64,000 bases of DNA from Oscillospiraceae bacterium (GCA_017523995.1 JAFWUX010000057.1:1-64000), one strand, 5' to 3'; shown: positions 1 through 8,407, counted from the first letter of the stretch. Notes: generated from the sequence alone by a model not told the origin. Made by a program: numbers and translations.

Positions 1-960
1 CCATGTGACGCTTCCGCCTTTGATCTTTACGGTCTTGCTAATGAAGTCGGCATTTCCCGTGGTATTGATGTAATCTCCCGAACGGTATACTGTTTTTCCG
101 TCAGCGCTTTCCATTTCCGCATTGATATGTGTGATCTCAAAGAGCCTGTTGTAGCCCGTGTTTGAGGGGATCAGCCCGATCCGGATGCAGCCTTCCCACA
201 GTCCCATATACAGCGCAAGATAGATCTCCTGAATATTGTAGAGGCTGATTCCAAGTATATGCGGTGAGCTTCCGCCGCAGATATAGTAAACGATGACCAG
301 CACCAAAGCAGCCGCTGCCGGAATGATCGGGATATACCATTTTCTGCGGCACTGCGACAGCTTGCACTTTTTGATGAGCAGAAGGAACGAACCAAGCGTA
401 ACAGCGAATGCCCATACAAATATGACATAGTAGAGCCAGTAAAAACTGATATGATCACTGTTGTCAGATGCTTTGGTGAATGAAAGTACAAAATGGTGGA
501 TGTCGTTTGTCAGAACGCTGAGCATCAGAAGTCCTGTTACGCCCCAAAACAGTTTTATGTATAAGGGCATATCAACCTGTTCATCACGGCTGACATATTC
601 TGCGGCGCTCAGCGAAAGCATGGGCAAAGCAATAAACGAAATATAGAACAAGTAATACGTATAGCGGTCAGCAAGAGCGAAATGCAGAAACAGCATCCAC
701 CGGCAGATCCGGACGATAAACAGCATCAGCAGAGATACAGCGATCGCAACAATATGCCGCCGGATCCGCTTATGAACGATTCGCTGTGCAACAGATGCAC
801 CCCACGCAATGATGATAAAGCTGTACAAGAAAGATGATGGGATGTGAATACACGGCGGCACCCACGAAAACTGAGATACGATATTTACAATGAACGAGAT
901 GAAATACGCTGCGGCAAGTGCGGCAAAGTAATCCCGTTCCGTCTTTGCAATATGAAGCAA
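1..960 (-). CDS. Membrane sensor kinase, N-terminal 320 residues (partial)
   Basis: An uninterrupted frame runs from a TTG codon at 960 to the left edge and has no ATG at its beginning. The TTG is preceded by a strong GGAGGAGG site eight bases upstream and a good promoter, which fixes the start. The product has about seven hydrophobic segments (residues 11-230), then a soluble part containing IGLIPSNTGYNRLFEITH and DGKTVYRSGDY. This layout, with a conserved LTNDIHHFVLSF turn, matches the 7TM N-terminal sensor region of clostridial histidine kinases. The kinase core would lie beyond the window, so the enzymatic assignment is inferred from the sensor alone. Its base composition is lower in GC than the core genes further right. 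Confidence 0.7.
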   Translation of the reverse strand, partial: MLHIAKTERDYFAALAAAYFISFIVNIVSQFSWVPPCIHIPSSFLYSFIIIAWGASVAQRIVHKRIRRHIVAIAVSLLMLFIVRICRWMLFLHFALADRYTYYLFYISFIALPMLSLSAAEYVSRDEQVDMPLYIKLFWGVTGLLMLSVLTNDIHHFVLSFTKASDNSDHISFYWLYYVIFVWAFAVTLGSFLLLIKKCKLSQCRRKWYIPIIPAAAALVLVIVYYICGGSSPHILGISLYNIQEIYLALYMGLWEGCIRIGLIPSNTGYNRLFEITHINAEMESADGKTVYRSGDYINTTGNADFISKTVKIKGGSVTW

Positions 961-989
961 TGCGCCTGCCTCCTCCGGACTTTTGTTCC

Positions 990-1018
990 ATTATAGCATA
1001 ACTCAGCAACGTTTTCAA
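990..1018 (-). promoter_or_regulatory. Sigma-A promoter of the sensor kinase
   Basis: On the minus strand, -35 TTGAAA (1013-1018) and -10 TATAAT (990-995) are separated by 17 bp. The start codon lies about 30 bases downstream. Confidence 0.7.
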
Positions 1019-1052
1019 GGTCTATGCAAAGATAGATCACTTGATCAGGAAA

Positions 1053-1092
1053 AAATGAAGCCCGCTCCGGTCATGATAACGGAACAGGCTTG
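1053..1092 (-). terminator. Possible rho-independent terminator
   Basis: Read on the minus strand, a 12-bp stem with two mismatches (AAGCCTGTTCCG pairing with CGGAGCGGGCTT) is followed by a run of T. It could end transcripts coming from the minus-strand operon at 1455-4025. It overlaps the start of the regulator remnant. Confidence 0.4.
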
Positions 1093-1289
1093 TGCGGAAA
1101 CAGGATTCTGCGCAAGGGGAGCGACAACCGCACGGGAAAGCAAATCCGGATTTTACAGAGGAGCAGTCGCATATTGCGGAACTGTATGCACAACTCAGTG
1201 AAAAAAATAAAGGCAGACTGGAATACTATCTGGAAGAATTACTGGAAAAGCAGACAGATGAACTTGCCCGAAGAAAAGGTGCGGGATAA
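1092..1289 (+). pseudogene. C-terminal remnant of an XRE-type regulator
   Basis: A 65-codon frame opens at a GTG with in-frame stops just upstream and no clear ribosome-binding site. Its second half, FTEEQSHIAELYAQLSEKNK followed by a GRLEYYLEELLEK-like helix, resembles the tail found after the helix-turn-helix of Cro/CI-type regulators in Clostridia. No DNA-binding domain is present. I read it as a decayed fragment, but a short independent gene cannot be excluded. The rest of the 961-1454 gap (1290-1454) shows nothing I can name. Confidence 0.4.
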
Positions 1290-1454
1290 AAATGACTCAT
1301 CGCTCGAATATGCAATAGGTGACAAAACCGTTCTGAAGTTGCGGCAGCACAACCATCATTTAGGCGCCGCAGTCTGATGAGTTCAGTATTCCGGCTGCAC
1401 TTACGCCATTTTCATGTGAGCAACAGCACGGAGACTGCGCACAGGGGAGATTTT

Positions 1455-2018
1455 TCAGTCTTCAAAGCGGAAAAGCTTTGCGGCAATGCGATAGATCACC
1501 GCGGAAATCACGATGCCGCCGATCACAACAACCGGCAGCGCCCAGTTCGGGCTGTACTGCATCAGTGTCTCCGCATATCCCGCGGGCATTTCCTCGACGG
1601 CGCATTCGTAGGTGTAATCGCGGTTGAACCAGATCTGCCCGTAGTAGCCGAAGGTCGAGAAGGACATGATCACACTCGCAATCAGATTGCCCGGCGATTT
1701 GTATCGGCACACGGCACGCACAATCTCTGCAAGTACCGCAATCACAAGGATCGGGATGCAGTGCCAGAGGTTCGCATCCCTGATGAGGAAGAATGTCAGG
1801 ATCATGCCGAGCCCGAGGCATGCAGCGACGCCCGGCGCCTTGATGCGGTCGAACGCCTTGCCCGCAACACCCGTGACGAGAATCGCTGCGGTGATCTGAT
1901 ACAGCACGAACATCAGCCCGTGAACCGAACCGAGCACGCAGACAATCACCGTCGTGATAACGTACAGCAGCATGTAAAGCAGCAGCCAAAGCGCATTCTT
2001 TTTACTCCATGTGTTCAT
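1455..2018 (-). CDS. MptD-like ECF transporter S component (Trep_Strep type)
   Basis: The 187-residue product is a multi-pass membrane protein with about five to six helices and charged loops between them. Length, the tryptophan/tyrosine-rich loop near residue 130 (STFGYYGQIWFNRDY) and the alternation of helices agree with the MptD/Trep_Strep family of substrate-binding S components of energy-coupling-factor transporters. Such proteins bind a small substrate and dock on a shared ECF module, which is not encoded here, so the substrate is unknown. It starts nine bases after the methyltransferase gene and is probably the last gene of that operon. Confidence 0.6.
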   Translation of the reverse strand: MNTWSKKNALWLLLYMLLYVITTVIVCVLGSVHGLMFVLYQITAAILVTGVAGKAFDRIKAPGVAACLGLGMILTFFLIRDANLWHCIPILVIAVLAEIVRAVCRYKSPGNLIASVIMSFSTFGYYGQIWFNRDYTYECAVEEMPAGYAETLMQYSPNWALPVVVIGGIVISAVIYRIAAKLFRFED

Positions 2019-2027
2019 ATGCGTTCC

Positions 2028-2654
2028 TCATTTCTTAGCAATGACCGTAATCCACGGTTTTTCGGAATGGTGATCGGTTTTCACAGCGGAGAATCCGGCT
2101 GCGGTCAGGGCTGCGGTAATCTCCTCCGGCGTATAGCACTTCATGCCGTCGATGATCTTCTCGAACTGCAGGCTCGCTTTGTCCGTGCCGTCCGATTCGT
2201 TGACGATCATGAAAACACCGCCCGGCTTCAGGATGCCCGCCACCTGTGCAAAGCATTTTGCAAGATCCGGCCAGAAATAGATTGTCTCAAAGGCTGTCGC
2301 AAGATCAAATGTCTGTTTCGACAGTGTCAGTGCAGAGACATCGCCCTGCTGCACAGTGCATCTGCCTGCGCGGATCATCTCCGCATTGTATTCCTTTGCC
2401 ATCTCGACGGAAAGCGGCGAATAGTCAATCGCCGTGACCTTTGCCGCCGGATATTTCTCGAGCAGCGCACCGGCATTCCGTCCGCCGCCGCAGCCGAGCT
2501 CCGCGATCTGCGCAGGCGAAAGCCCCCTGAGATGCGAGATGCCCCAGTCCGCCATTTTCGCGTGGCCGCTGTTCATGCCGTTCAGCATCATTTTGCCGAG
2601 CACGCCCTCCGGCTTTCGCGTCTGACTCACATAATTCTTAAACAGCCCCATCAT
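2028..2654 (-). CDS. Class I SAM-dependent methyltransferase
   Basis: The 208-residue protein has the Rossmann methyltransferase fold. Motif I is ELGCGGGRNAG near residue 53, the acidic end of strand 2 is VTAIDYSPLSVEMAK, and a later AGILKPGGVFMIVNESDG segment is the usual post-I/motif III region. This architecture resembles UbiE/small-molecule methyltransferases; the substrate cannot be told. It lies 15 bases downstream of the GLUG lipoprotein gene and nine upstream of the ECF S-component gene, so the three are likely cotranscribed. Confidence 0.85.
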   Translation of the reverse strand: MMGLFKNYVSQTRKPEGVLGKMMLNGMNSGHAKMADWGISHLRGLSPAQIAELGCGGGRNAGALLEKYPAAKVTAIDYSPLSVEMAKEYNAEMIRAGRCTVQQGDVSALTLSKQTFDLATAFETIYFWPDLAKCFAQVAGILKPGGVFMIVNESDGTDKASLQFEKIIDGMKCYTPEEITAALTAAGFSAVKTDHHSEKPWITVIAKK

Positions 2655-2669
2655 GCGCCTCCCTGCCGG

Positions 2670-4025
2670 TTATGCAGCCGGCTTTTCTTCTTCTGCTTCC
2701 TCCGCTTCGGCATCCTCGCCGCCCTGATCGGAGCTCTCATACATTTTGTCGGTCTTGCCGATCTCGTCTGTCAGTGCATTGCCGTCGAGTGTGACATGCG
2801 CCTCGCAGCTTTCAATCACGCTGTGTTCCGCTCTGCCCGCGACTGCGCCCGGTGTCACTGCGCCGACGATCTCGCCGTTCACTGTGCAGTCCACGATCTT
2901 GAACGCGGTTTCCTCGCCGTAGTAGTAGAGTCCTGTGCCGATCAGTCCGCCGACATGCGTTGCGCCGGGGACATTCATCTTTACGGTTACACTGCAGTTT
3001 TTGATGATGCCCGGATATTCATGTGTCTCGACACCCTCAGTCGCCAGTGCGATATCGCCGACCGAATGCGTGCCGCTGTAGCCGCAGAGTCCGCCGATTG
3101 CGTGACCGCCTTTTGCTGTGGTGATCTCGACATCCGCGGTGCAGTCGGTGACGGAATCCATCATCTCAAGGCAGCCCGCAATGCCGCCCAGACCGACCGG
3201 CTCATTGCCCACTGCGATAATCTTGCCCTTTGCCGTGCAGTTTTCCATTGTGCCGCCGAAGCTGCCGCCGATGATCAGACCGCCGCACTCCGCAACGTCG
3301 CACTGCACGATTCTGCCGTCGGAGAAATCGTTGTCGCCGAGCACGCGGATGGTTGTGCCGTCCACTTTGCAGTTGTAGACATGCTTCGTCGAGCCGCCCG
3401 TGATGCCGCCCGTTGCATTGACGCCCGCGACCTCATTCTCGCCGGTCAGTGTAACATCGTGGATTTCGCCCATGTTGTAGCCGACAACCGCGCCGATTGC
3501 CATCGAGTATGTATCTGTACAGTGAATCTGAATGTTCTCCGCGGTCAGATTCTTCACCTCTCCGAGGTTCATGCCGATGATGCCTGCGCCGCAGATCGGC
3601 GTGTTGCTGTCGAAGGTGACATTGGAGATTGTGTATCCCTGACCGTCGAACACACCCTGAAACATGCAGGAATAATCGCTCATATCGTCCAGATTCATCG
3701 TGCCGATCGGGGTCCACTCCACGCCGGCGCAGTCGATATCCGCGGTCAGCAGGACGGTCTTGCCTGCCGCGCCGCCGATCGAGCCATCCGTGACGCTCTG
3801 TGCAAATGCGACCAGCTCCTCTGCTGTCCCGATCTCGATGGTATCGGATTCTGCCTCGGATTCAGATGCGGATTCTTCGGAAGATTCCGCGCTTGTTTCC
3901 GCCTCTGTCTCAACCGCAGAGGTTTCCGCGGATGATGCAGAATCCGCAGTGCTGCTTGTCTCGCCGCATGCACAAAGGGCAATGCCCGATGTCAGCGCAA
4001 GTGTCAGTGCCAGTAATTTCTTCAT
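2670..4025 (-). CDS. Cell-surface lipoprotein with GLUG-type repeats
   Basis: The 451-residue product begins with a lipoprotein signal (MKKLLALTLALTSGIALCAC, lipidated Cys near residue 20), then an acidic Ser/Glu-rich linker to about residue 65. From about 70 to 425 it consists of repeated glycine-rich beta units such as GVFDGQGYTISNVTF, IIGMNLGEVKNLT and AVVGYNMGEIHDVT, characteristic of GLUG repeats found in adhesins and IgA-protease-like surface proteins. The last 25 residues are Glu/Ala-rich. It probably forms a right-handed beta-helix on the outside of the membrane. Binding partner unknown. AGGAGG lies upstream of the ATG. Confidence 0.75.
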   Translation of the reverse strand: MKKLLALTLALTSGIALCACGETSSTADSASSAETSAVETEAETSAESSEESASESEAESDTIEIGTAEELVAFAQSVTDGSIGGAAGKTVLLTADIDCAGVEWTPIGTMNLDDMSDYSCMFQGVFDGQGYTISNVTFDSNTPICGAGIIGMNLGEVKNLTAENIQIHCTDTYSMAIGAVVGYNMGEIHDVTLTGENEVAGVNATGGITGGSTKHVYNCKVDGTTIRVLGDNDFSDGRIVQCDVAECGGLIIGGSFGGTMENCTAKGKIIAVGNEPVGLGGIAGCLEMMDSVTDCTADVEITTAKGGHAIGGLCGYSGTHSVGDIALATEGVETHEYPGIIKNCSVTVKMNVPGATHVGGLIGTGLYYYGEETAFKIVDCTVNGEIVGAVTPGAVAGRAEHSVIESCEAHVTLDGNALTDEIGKTDKMYESSDQGGEDAEAEEAEEEKPAA

Positions 4026-4078
4026 GAAAGTTCCTCCTAAAGATGCTCTATATCAATTAGCCATAGCTAACCAATATG
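4026..4078 (-). promoter_or_regulatory. Promoter region with inverted repeat upstream of the GLUG lipoprotein
   Basis: On the minus strand a -35 TTGGTT and a -10 TATAGA are spaced by 16 bp, with the near-palindrome TTAGCTATGGCTAA between them. A regulator binding here, possibly the TetR protein next door, is an inference only. Confidence 0.35.
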
Positions 4079-4104
4079 CAAAAGAGATGCCCGTTTTCAC
4101 GGGC
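4079..4104 (-). terminator. Terminator of the TetR gene
   Basis: GCCCGT-GAAA-ACGGGC on the minus strand overlaps the TGA stop and is followed by ATCTCTTTT. It separates the regulator gene from the lipoprotein operon. Confidence 0.65.
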
Positions 4105-4729
4105 GCAGTAATTGATCCCAGCCGCAGGCAAAAAAGTTCTGCAGCTGCACAAAATAGGTCATGGCTTCATCTTTTGGCATATTATGCCGGATGAACTCGA
4201 AAAATCCGTGGATGAACGAGCTGCAGAGCAGGTGTATGAGCTGCGGTGCCGCCCTGCCGGAACGGATCACATCATTTCCGGTGTGCGCGATATACAGCAG
4301 CGTATAGTGCTCCTCAATCTCGACGAGCTCATCGACATAATGTGCATATCCCGTGCCCTCGCTGCAGCAGATCAGCAGCCTGAACGCATCCAGATTGTCA
4401 TACATATAGTCAATGATCGTGCGGATATACCGCCGGTACACCGCATCGAAATCCTCGTCATGAAACAGCTGCTTCTGCTCGTCAACCGGCTTTTCATGAT
4501 AGCTTGCCATAAAATCCCGGAACATTCTTTTCAGCGTTTCCGCCTGTTCCGAGACAAGCACCGCAAAGAGCCCTTCCTTATCCCCGTACCGCGTATAGAC
4601 GGCGCGCGGCGAGGTGCCGGCATTTTCCGCGATCGTCCGCAGAGAGGCGCCGGTAAAGCCGTTTGCAAGGAACTCCTGCATCGCGCACGCGGTCAGTTTT
4701 TCTGTCACACCCGGAGTACGATTCGCCAT
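4097..4729 (-). CDS. TetR/AcrR family transcriptional regulator
   Basis: The 210-residue protein starts MANRTPGVTEKLTACAMQEF, with a TetR-type helix-turn-helix at residues 10-55 (FTGASLRTIAENAGTSPRAVYTRYGDKEGLF). The remaining 150 residues form a helical ligand-binding domain without further identity. I chose the ATG at 4729 because GGAG sits eight bases upstream; the longer reading to 4783 would run through the promoter. Two palindromes around its own promoter suggest autoregulation. The likely target is itself plus the adjacent lipoprotein operon, which is inference. Confidence 0.85.
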   Translation of the reverse strand: MANRTPGVTEKLTACAMQEFLANGFTGASLRTIAENAGTSPRAVYTRYGDKEGLFAVLVSEQAETLKRMFRDFMASYHEKPVDEQKQLFHDEDFDAVYRRYIRTIIDYMYDNLDAFRLLICCSEGTGYAHYVDELVEIEEHYTLLYIAHTGNDVIRSGRAAPQLIHLLCSSFIHGFFEFIRHNMPKDEAMTYFVQLQNFFACGWDQLLRP

Positions 4730-4744
4730 TTGATTTCTCCAATC

Positions 4745-4810
4745 TGAAACAGTGTTGCACAACAACGTTTCAAATAATAGCACAAAGGAAACAGATTGTC
4801 AATTGTTTCC
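4745..4810 (-). promoter_or_regulatory. TetR promoter with two palindromic operator candidates
   Basis: -35 TTGACA (4797-4802) and -10 TATTAT (4774-4779) are 17 bp apart on the minus strand. One palindrome, TGAAAC...GTTTCA with inner GTTG/CAAC (4745-4772), lies just downstream of the -10. A second, GGAAACA...TGTTTCC (4787-4810), covers the -35. Confidence 0.65.
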
Positions 4811-4881
4811 GCAAACTTTTGTGATCCTGCACATAAAATCGCGTATCGCGATGCAAAATTCTGCACGCAGTCCCCTGCTAT

Positions 4882-5361
4882 TTACCGGAGCTGCTCGCAG
4901 AACGCCTTGATCTTCCGGTCATTTTCCGGATCGGGCTTCGTCTTCGGATCGAGCAGCACAAGCTCCGCTTCGAGCGCCTCAATGCCGAGCTCGCCTTTCA
5001 GCTTGATGAACGCCTTATCCGCGCCGCCTGCCGTCTGACATGCCACCGCGGCGATCTTTTTGCCGCTCAGATTGTTTTCGCGGATGAATGTCCGCAGCGG
5101 CGGTGCGATTGTGCTCGCCCAGACCGGAAATCCGAAGATGATGCGGTCATAGGCAGCGGCATCGAAGGTATAGGGCTGCAGTTTCGGTGTCTCGGACATC
5201 ACGGCGCTTTTGCCGCCCCAGACCAGCTTGCTGACCTTGCCCGTCGGATAGGCTTTGACCGGAATCAGCGGCAGCACATCTGCGCCGAGCTGCGCTGCAA
5301 TTGCGTCCGCCGCATAGGCGGTGTTGCCCTCGAGCGAATAATATACGATAATGGTTTTCAT
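4882..5361 (-). CDS. Flavodoxin-like protein
   Basis: The 159-residue protein opens with MKTIIVYYSLEGNTAYAADA, the phosphate-binding loop that grips FMN in flavodoxins (S-x-E-G-N-T). IIFGFPVWASTIAPPLRTFI and IAAVACQTAGGADKAF supply the other two FMN loops. It is likely a low-potential electron carrier or small quinone/flavin reductase in the cytoplasm. The ATG at 5361 follows AAGGAG at eight bases; a longer reading to 5532 would include the promoter region. It is monocistronic, between the TetR gene and the CotH gene. Confidence 0.85.
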   Translation of the reverse strand: MKTIIVYYSLEGNTAYAADAIAAQLGADVLPLIPVKAYPTGKVSKLVWGGKSAVMSETPKLQPYTFDAAAYDRIIFGFPVWASTIAPPLRTFIRENNLSGKKIAAVACQTAGGADKAFIKLKGELGIEALEAELVLLDPKTKPDPENDRKIKAFCEQLR

Positions 5362-5501
5362 ATGTGATTCTCCTTCTGCCGGTGCACCGGCGGTTGTTAG
5401 ACGGATTTTCCCTCTGCCGCCGCCCGCACAATCTGCGCGGTATTCCAGTTTTTGCGCGGACTTGCGTTGATTGCTGCAATACTCAAAATCCACCTCATTC
5501 A

Positions 5502-5521
5502 GCATACATCTGCATGTATGC
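5502..5521. promoter_or_regulatory. Perfect palindrome in the flavodoxin leader
   Basis: GCATACAT and ATGTATGC are separated by four bases, placing a 20-bp inverted repeat just downstream of the flavodoxin -10. It is a candidate repressor operator; the regulator is not identifiable. Confidence 0.45.
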
Positions 5522-5534
5522 GTGTCATACACCT

Positions 5535-5563
5535 ATTCTACCATAAGTTTGAGAAAAAAGCAA
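5535..5563 (-). promoter_or_regulatory. Sigma-A promoter of the flavodoxin gene
   Basis: Minus-strand -35 TTGCTT (5558-5563) and -10 TAGAAT (5535-5540), 17-bp spacer. The leader to the ATG is about 165 bases and contains the palindrome at 5502-5521. Confidence 0.55.
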
Positions 5564-5567
5564 TGCC

Positions 5568-5599
5568 AAAAGCGCAGACACCGGAATGCCTGCGCTTTT
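5568..5599 (-). terminator. Terminator after the CotH gene
   Basis: A perfect 10-bp stem AAAAGCGCAG/CTGCGCTTTT follows the CotH stop codon, with a T-rich tract (GCTTTTTT) downstream on the minus strand. Confidence 0.75.
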
Positions 5600-5610
5600 G
5601 AAACAAAGAT

Positions 5611-8355
5611 TTAATTGAGACAGATCATCGAGAAATCGGAGATTGTGTATGTTCCGACGCCCTTATCCAGACCGATCAGGAATTTGACATTCGGATCCGA
5701 CTGCGTCATGGTGACGGTATCGGTGATCGTCTGCGCATTCGGCGTGAATGTGTGATCCTGATAGTAGTAGCTCTTGTATTCGCCGGTGCCCTGCTGGAAC
5801 ATCGAATAGGTATTGATGTTCTGGCTGGTCCTGATCTTATAGGTCATGCGGTAGGTCTTGCCTGCCTGCAGCGAGACCGTGCTGCTGCTGACCTGCGCAT
5901 ACTGACCGGTGCGTGTGACATTGACCGTGACGCTGCCGTCATCGTTGTATTCGATCGAACCGGCGCCGTCATTCATCCAGATGCTCCAGCCGAACTGGTC
6001 GATCATATTCGGATCATCCTGCCAGTTATCCGGAATGCCGCAGAGCAGGTTCAGATGATGCAGTGCATATCTGCCGCGGTTCTGATAGAAATTGCGCAGA
6101 ATCTTGACATTGCTGTTAAAGCTTGCGCCGATGTTGAATCTGCGGTAGGTATCGTTTGTCGCATCCTTGAGCGCCGCCGCGAATTCGTCGATCTTTGCGG
6201 AGACCGCTGCGGAATCAAAATTCTCCTTTGCAATCGTCTGATAGCGCGTCCGGAACTGTGTTTTGAAATCAGAGTTCTGCATCAGTTTGAAGAACAGCGA
6301 ACCCATGCTGGTCATCTCGCCGGAGCGGTCCATATCCTTGAAATAATCGCGCCTTGCCGCGCACTGCCCGTCATAGCCGGAGGAATACTCCGTATCAAAG
6401 AGCAGGAACCGCCATTTGCCGTCTGCGTATGCGTTGGCAGCATCCGTTTCATCCGCGCGCCAGATCATCCAGTTATTGTTGTTGATCATGCAGTCCCAGT
6501 TGACGATATAGCTTTCAAATGCGACAAAATCAATGAAGCCGTCAATGTCGATTGTATCGCAGACGCGCTTGTAGTTTGCCGCATTGCCCATATCCGCGGA
6601 CATTGCCCAGCTCCAGAACTGCCGATAGCTCTGGTATGTGGATTCGAGACCGGAATACTCCTTGCCGTTTTTGATCGTGGTGACATTATCCGCATCGACA
6701 TGATAATGCGATTCGATATAGTTCTCGTCGAGCTTTTCCTGCATGGTGTATGCGCCCCAGAATTCGCCGTCGAGGAACACGATGTAATCCTGCTTTGCCT
6801 GTCTGCCGAGTGCCAGACCCTCTGCAAGCGACTGGTTCAGATCATCACGGAACCGGCAGTTGTCATAGCCGTTGCCGCCGTTGCGGATCGTGACCTTTTT
6901 GTATTCCTTGATCTTGGTGCCGTCGGTATCGCGCGCACCGCCCTCAAAGAAATCGTGCTGCATCTTGTTCGAGCCGTATTCGCGCCGTGCATAGAAGGTC
7001 ATGCTCTTTTGCGGGAAGGCGGTGGACCAGTTGCCGGAGATGCGCACACCGACATCCTCTGTATACTTGAGCTTGCCCTGCTCGAACACCTGAATATTGC
7101 AGGGGCGCTCCCACTCTTTGCCTTCCATATTGTAGTTTGTGGGATTGTCGCAGCTGCCGAGATCGAGATTCGGATCAAAGCTGCCGCTGTGTTTCCACCG
7201 GTCATACTGATTGCCGATGACATAGATGCCGGTATCCGGATCGAAGAAGCTGCTGCTGTCGCTTGAGATCGAGAGCACCTTCATGTCTTTGTAGTAGGCA
7301 GCGGTCTTGCCGACAAAATAGCTGTTGGTCGCAACCTCGCTGAACTGACCCTTGCTGTCCTTGCAGACCGCGCGGACGATCATGCCCTTATCGACGTTGT
7401 AGTCGGGCGGTGTGTAGCCGCGCAGCGAAATTTCGCGGACTGCAGCGAGCTTGTTCTGATCGCTTGTGTTGTTCCGGATGCCGATGCTGCCCTGATACTG
7501 CTTTGCCGTTGACGATGTCCGCGGATCGGAACCGTCGAGCGTATAGAGCACGCTGCAGCCCTCTGTGCCGGAAAGCGTCAGATCAAATGCCGCATCATAG
7601 AAGCCGCCCTCCTGCGAGAAGACCGGCTTCTCCACGCGGTAGACTGTCTCCGCCTCGTCATTCGATGCCTTCGGCGTCGGTTTGAGCAGCCGGAAGCTGT
7701 CCCCGATTCTGCCGTAGGTGACATCCGCATCGAGCTCGGGCAGCGTCACGGTGTCGAGATCGCTGCCGTCCGGCGCGGTCAGATAGATGGTCTCACCGGC
7801 GGCACTGATCTTGAATGCGGCATGCAATTCGCCCGTACCCGAATCGGTATCGTCGCAGAAGATAATCAGATATTCGCCGGCGGCAAGCCTTGCGCCCTCC
7901 GGGAACTTGAATTTGTAGCGGTTCTTGTCGCCGTCCGAGACGCCGATGCCGCTGAGATCACAAGCGGAATCGCCCGCGTTGTAAAGCTCGATCCAGTCCG
8001 GCGATGAGCCGTCCGCAGCCTTGAGGGCTGTTTTGTTCGTCGAGCAGACTTCATTGATCCGCAGACCGGATGCACCCGAGCCTGCAAGGATCTGCCGTTT
8101 CAGCAGCGTCAGATCGGCAGCATTGATTCTGCCGTCGCCGTTGAGATCGCCGCCGGATGCGCTCCTGCCCTTTGTCAGCAGATAATCTGTCAGCGCACGC
8201 ACATCTGCGGCATTGACCGCGCCGCTGCCGTCAATGTCACCGGCGAGCGCAGCGTCCGCGCGCAGCGCTGCACGATCTGTCATATCCAGCGTGCCGCCTG
8301 CAGCAGAACAGACCGCCGCGAACGCGCAGAGACCGGAAATCAGTTTTCTTTTCAT
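5611..8355 (-). CDS. Secreted CotH-family protein with N-terminal dockerin
   Basis: The 914-residue protein starts with a signal peptide (MKRKLISGLCAFAAVCSAAGG). A type I dockerin follows at about residues 38-90, with two calcium loops (GDIDGSGAVNAADVRALTDY and GDLNGDGRINAADLTLLKRQ). A lamin-tail-like domain (about 97-210, LRINEVCSTNK, PDWIELYN), a chitobiase-type C-terminal domain (about 235-320, YTLDGSDP), a CotH domain (about 350-720, GVRISGNWS, FPQKSMTFYARREYG) and a C-terminal carbohydrate-binding-like beta domain come next. CotH proteins are atypical kinases; here the dockerin would attach it to a cohesin on a cellulosome-like scaffold. The start at 8355 has GGGGG upstream. No cohesin or glycosidase is adjacent. 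Confidence 0.85.
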   Translation of the reverse strand: MKRKLISGLCAFAAVCSAAGGTLDMTDRAALRADAALAGDIDGSGAVNAADVRALTDYLLTKGRSASGGDLNGDGRINAADLTLLKRQILAGSGASGLRINEVCSTNKTALKAADGSSPDWIELYNAGDSACDLSGIGVSDGDKNRYKFKFPEGARLAAGEYLIIFCDDTDSGTGELHAAFKISAAGETIYLTAPDGSDLDTVTLPELDADVTYGRIGDSFRLLKPTPKASNDEAETVYRVEKPVFSQEGGFYDAAFDLTLSGTEGCSVLYTLDGSDPRTSSTAKQYQGSIGIRNNTSDQNKLAAVREISLRGYTPPDYNVDKGMIVRAVCKDSKGQFSEVATNSYFVGKTAAYYKDMKVLSISSDSSSFFDPDTGIYVIGNQYDRWKHSGSFDPNLDLGSCDNPTNYNMEGKEWERPCNIQVFEQGKLKYTEDVGVRISGNWSTAFPQKSMTFYARREYGSNKMQHDFFEGGARDTDGTKIKEYKKVTIRNGGNGYDNCRFRDDLNQSLAEGLALGRQAKQDYIVFLDGEFWGAYTMQEKLDENYIESHYHVDADNVTTIKNGKEYSGLESTYQSYRQFWSWAMSADMGNAANYKRVCDTIDIDGFIDFVAFESYIVNWDCMINNNNWMIWRADETDAANAYADGKWRFLLFDTEYSSGYDGQCAARRDYFKDMDRSGEMTSMGSLFFKLMQNSDFKTQFRTRYQTIAKENFDSAAVSAKIDEFAAALKDATNDTYRRFNIGASFNSNVKILRNFYQNRGRYALHHLNLLCGIPDNWQDDPNMIDQFGWSIWMNDGAGSIEYNDDGSVTVNVTRTGQYAQVSSSTVSLQAGKTYRMTYKIRTSQNINTYSMFQQGTGEYKSYYYQDHTFTPNAQTITDTVTMTQSDPNVKFLIGLDKGVGTYTISDFSMICLN

Positions 8356-8407
8356 TTCATGAACCCCCTGAAAATCATCGGATACAAACCGAAATTCCTG
8401 TATTTCT

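Noticed and set aside
1377..3935. Very long plus-strand frame (852 codons) opposite the minus-strand lipoprotein operon
   Set aside because: It is antisense to three genes with clear domains and start sites. Its translation is Cys/His/Arg-rich with no domain, the usual shadow of GC-rich coding DNA.
5752..7266. Plus-strand 504-codon frame opposite the CotH gene
   Set aside because: Shadow of the CotH reading frame; no ribosome-binding site and no recognisable domain.
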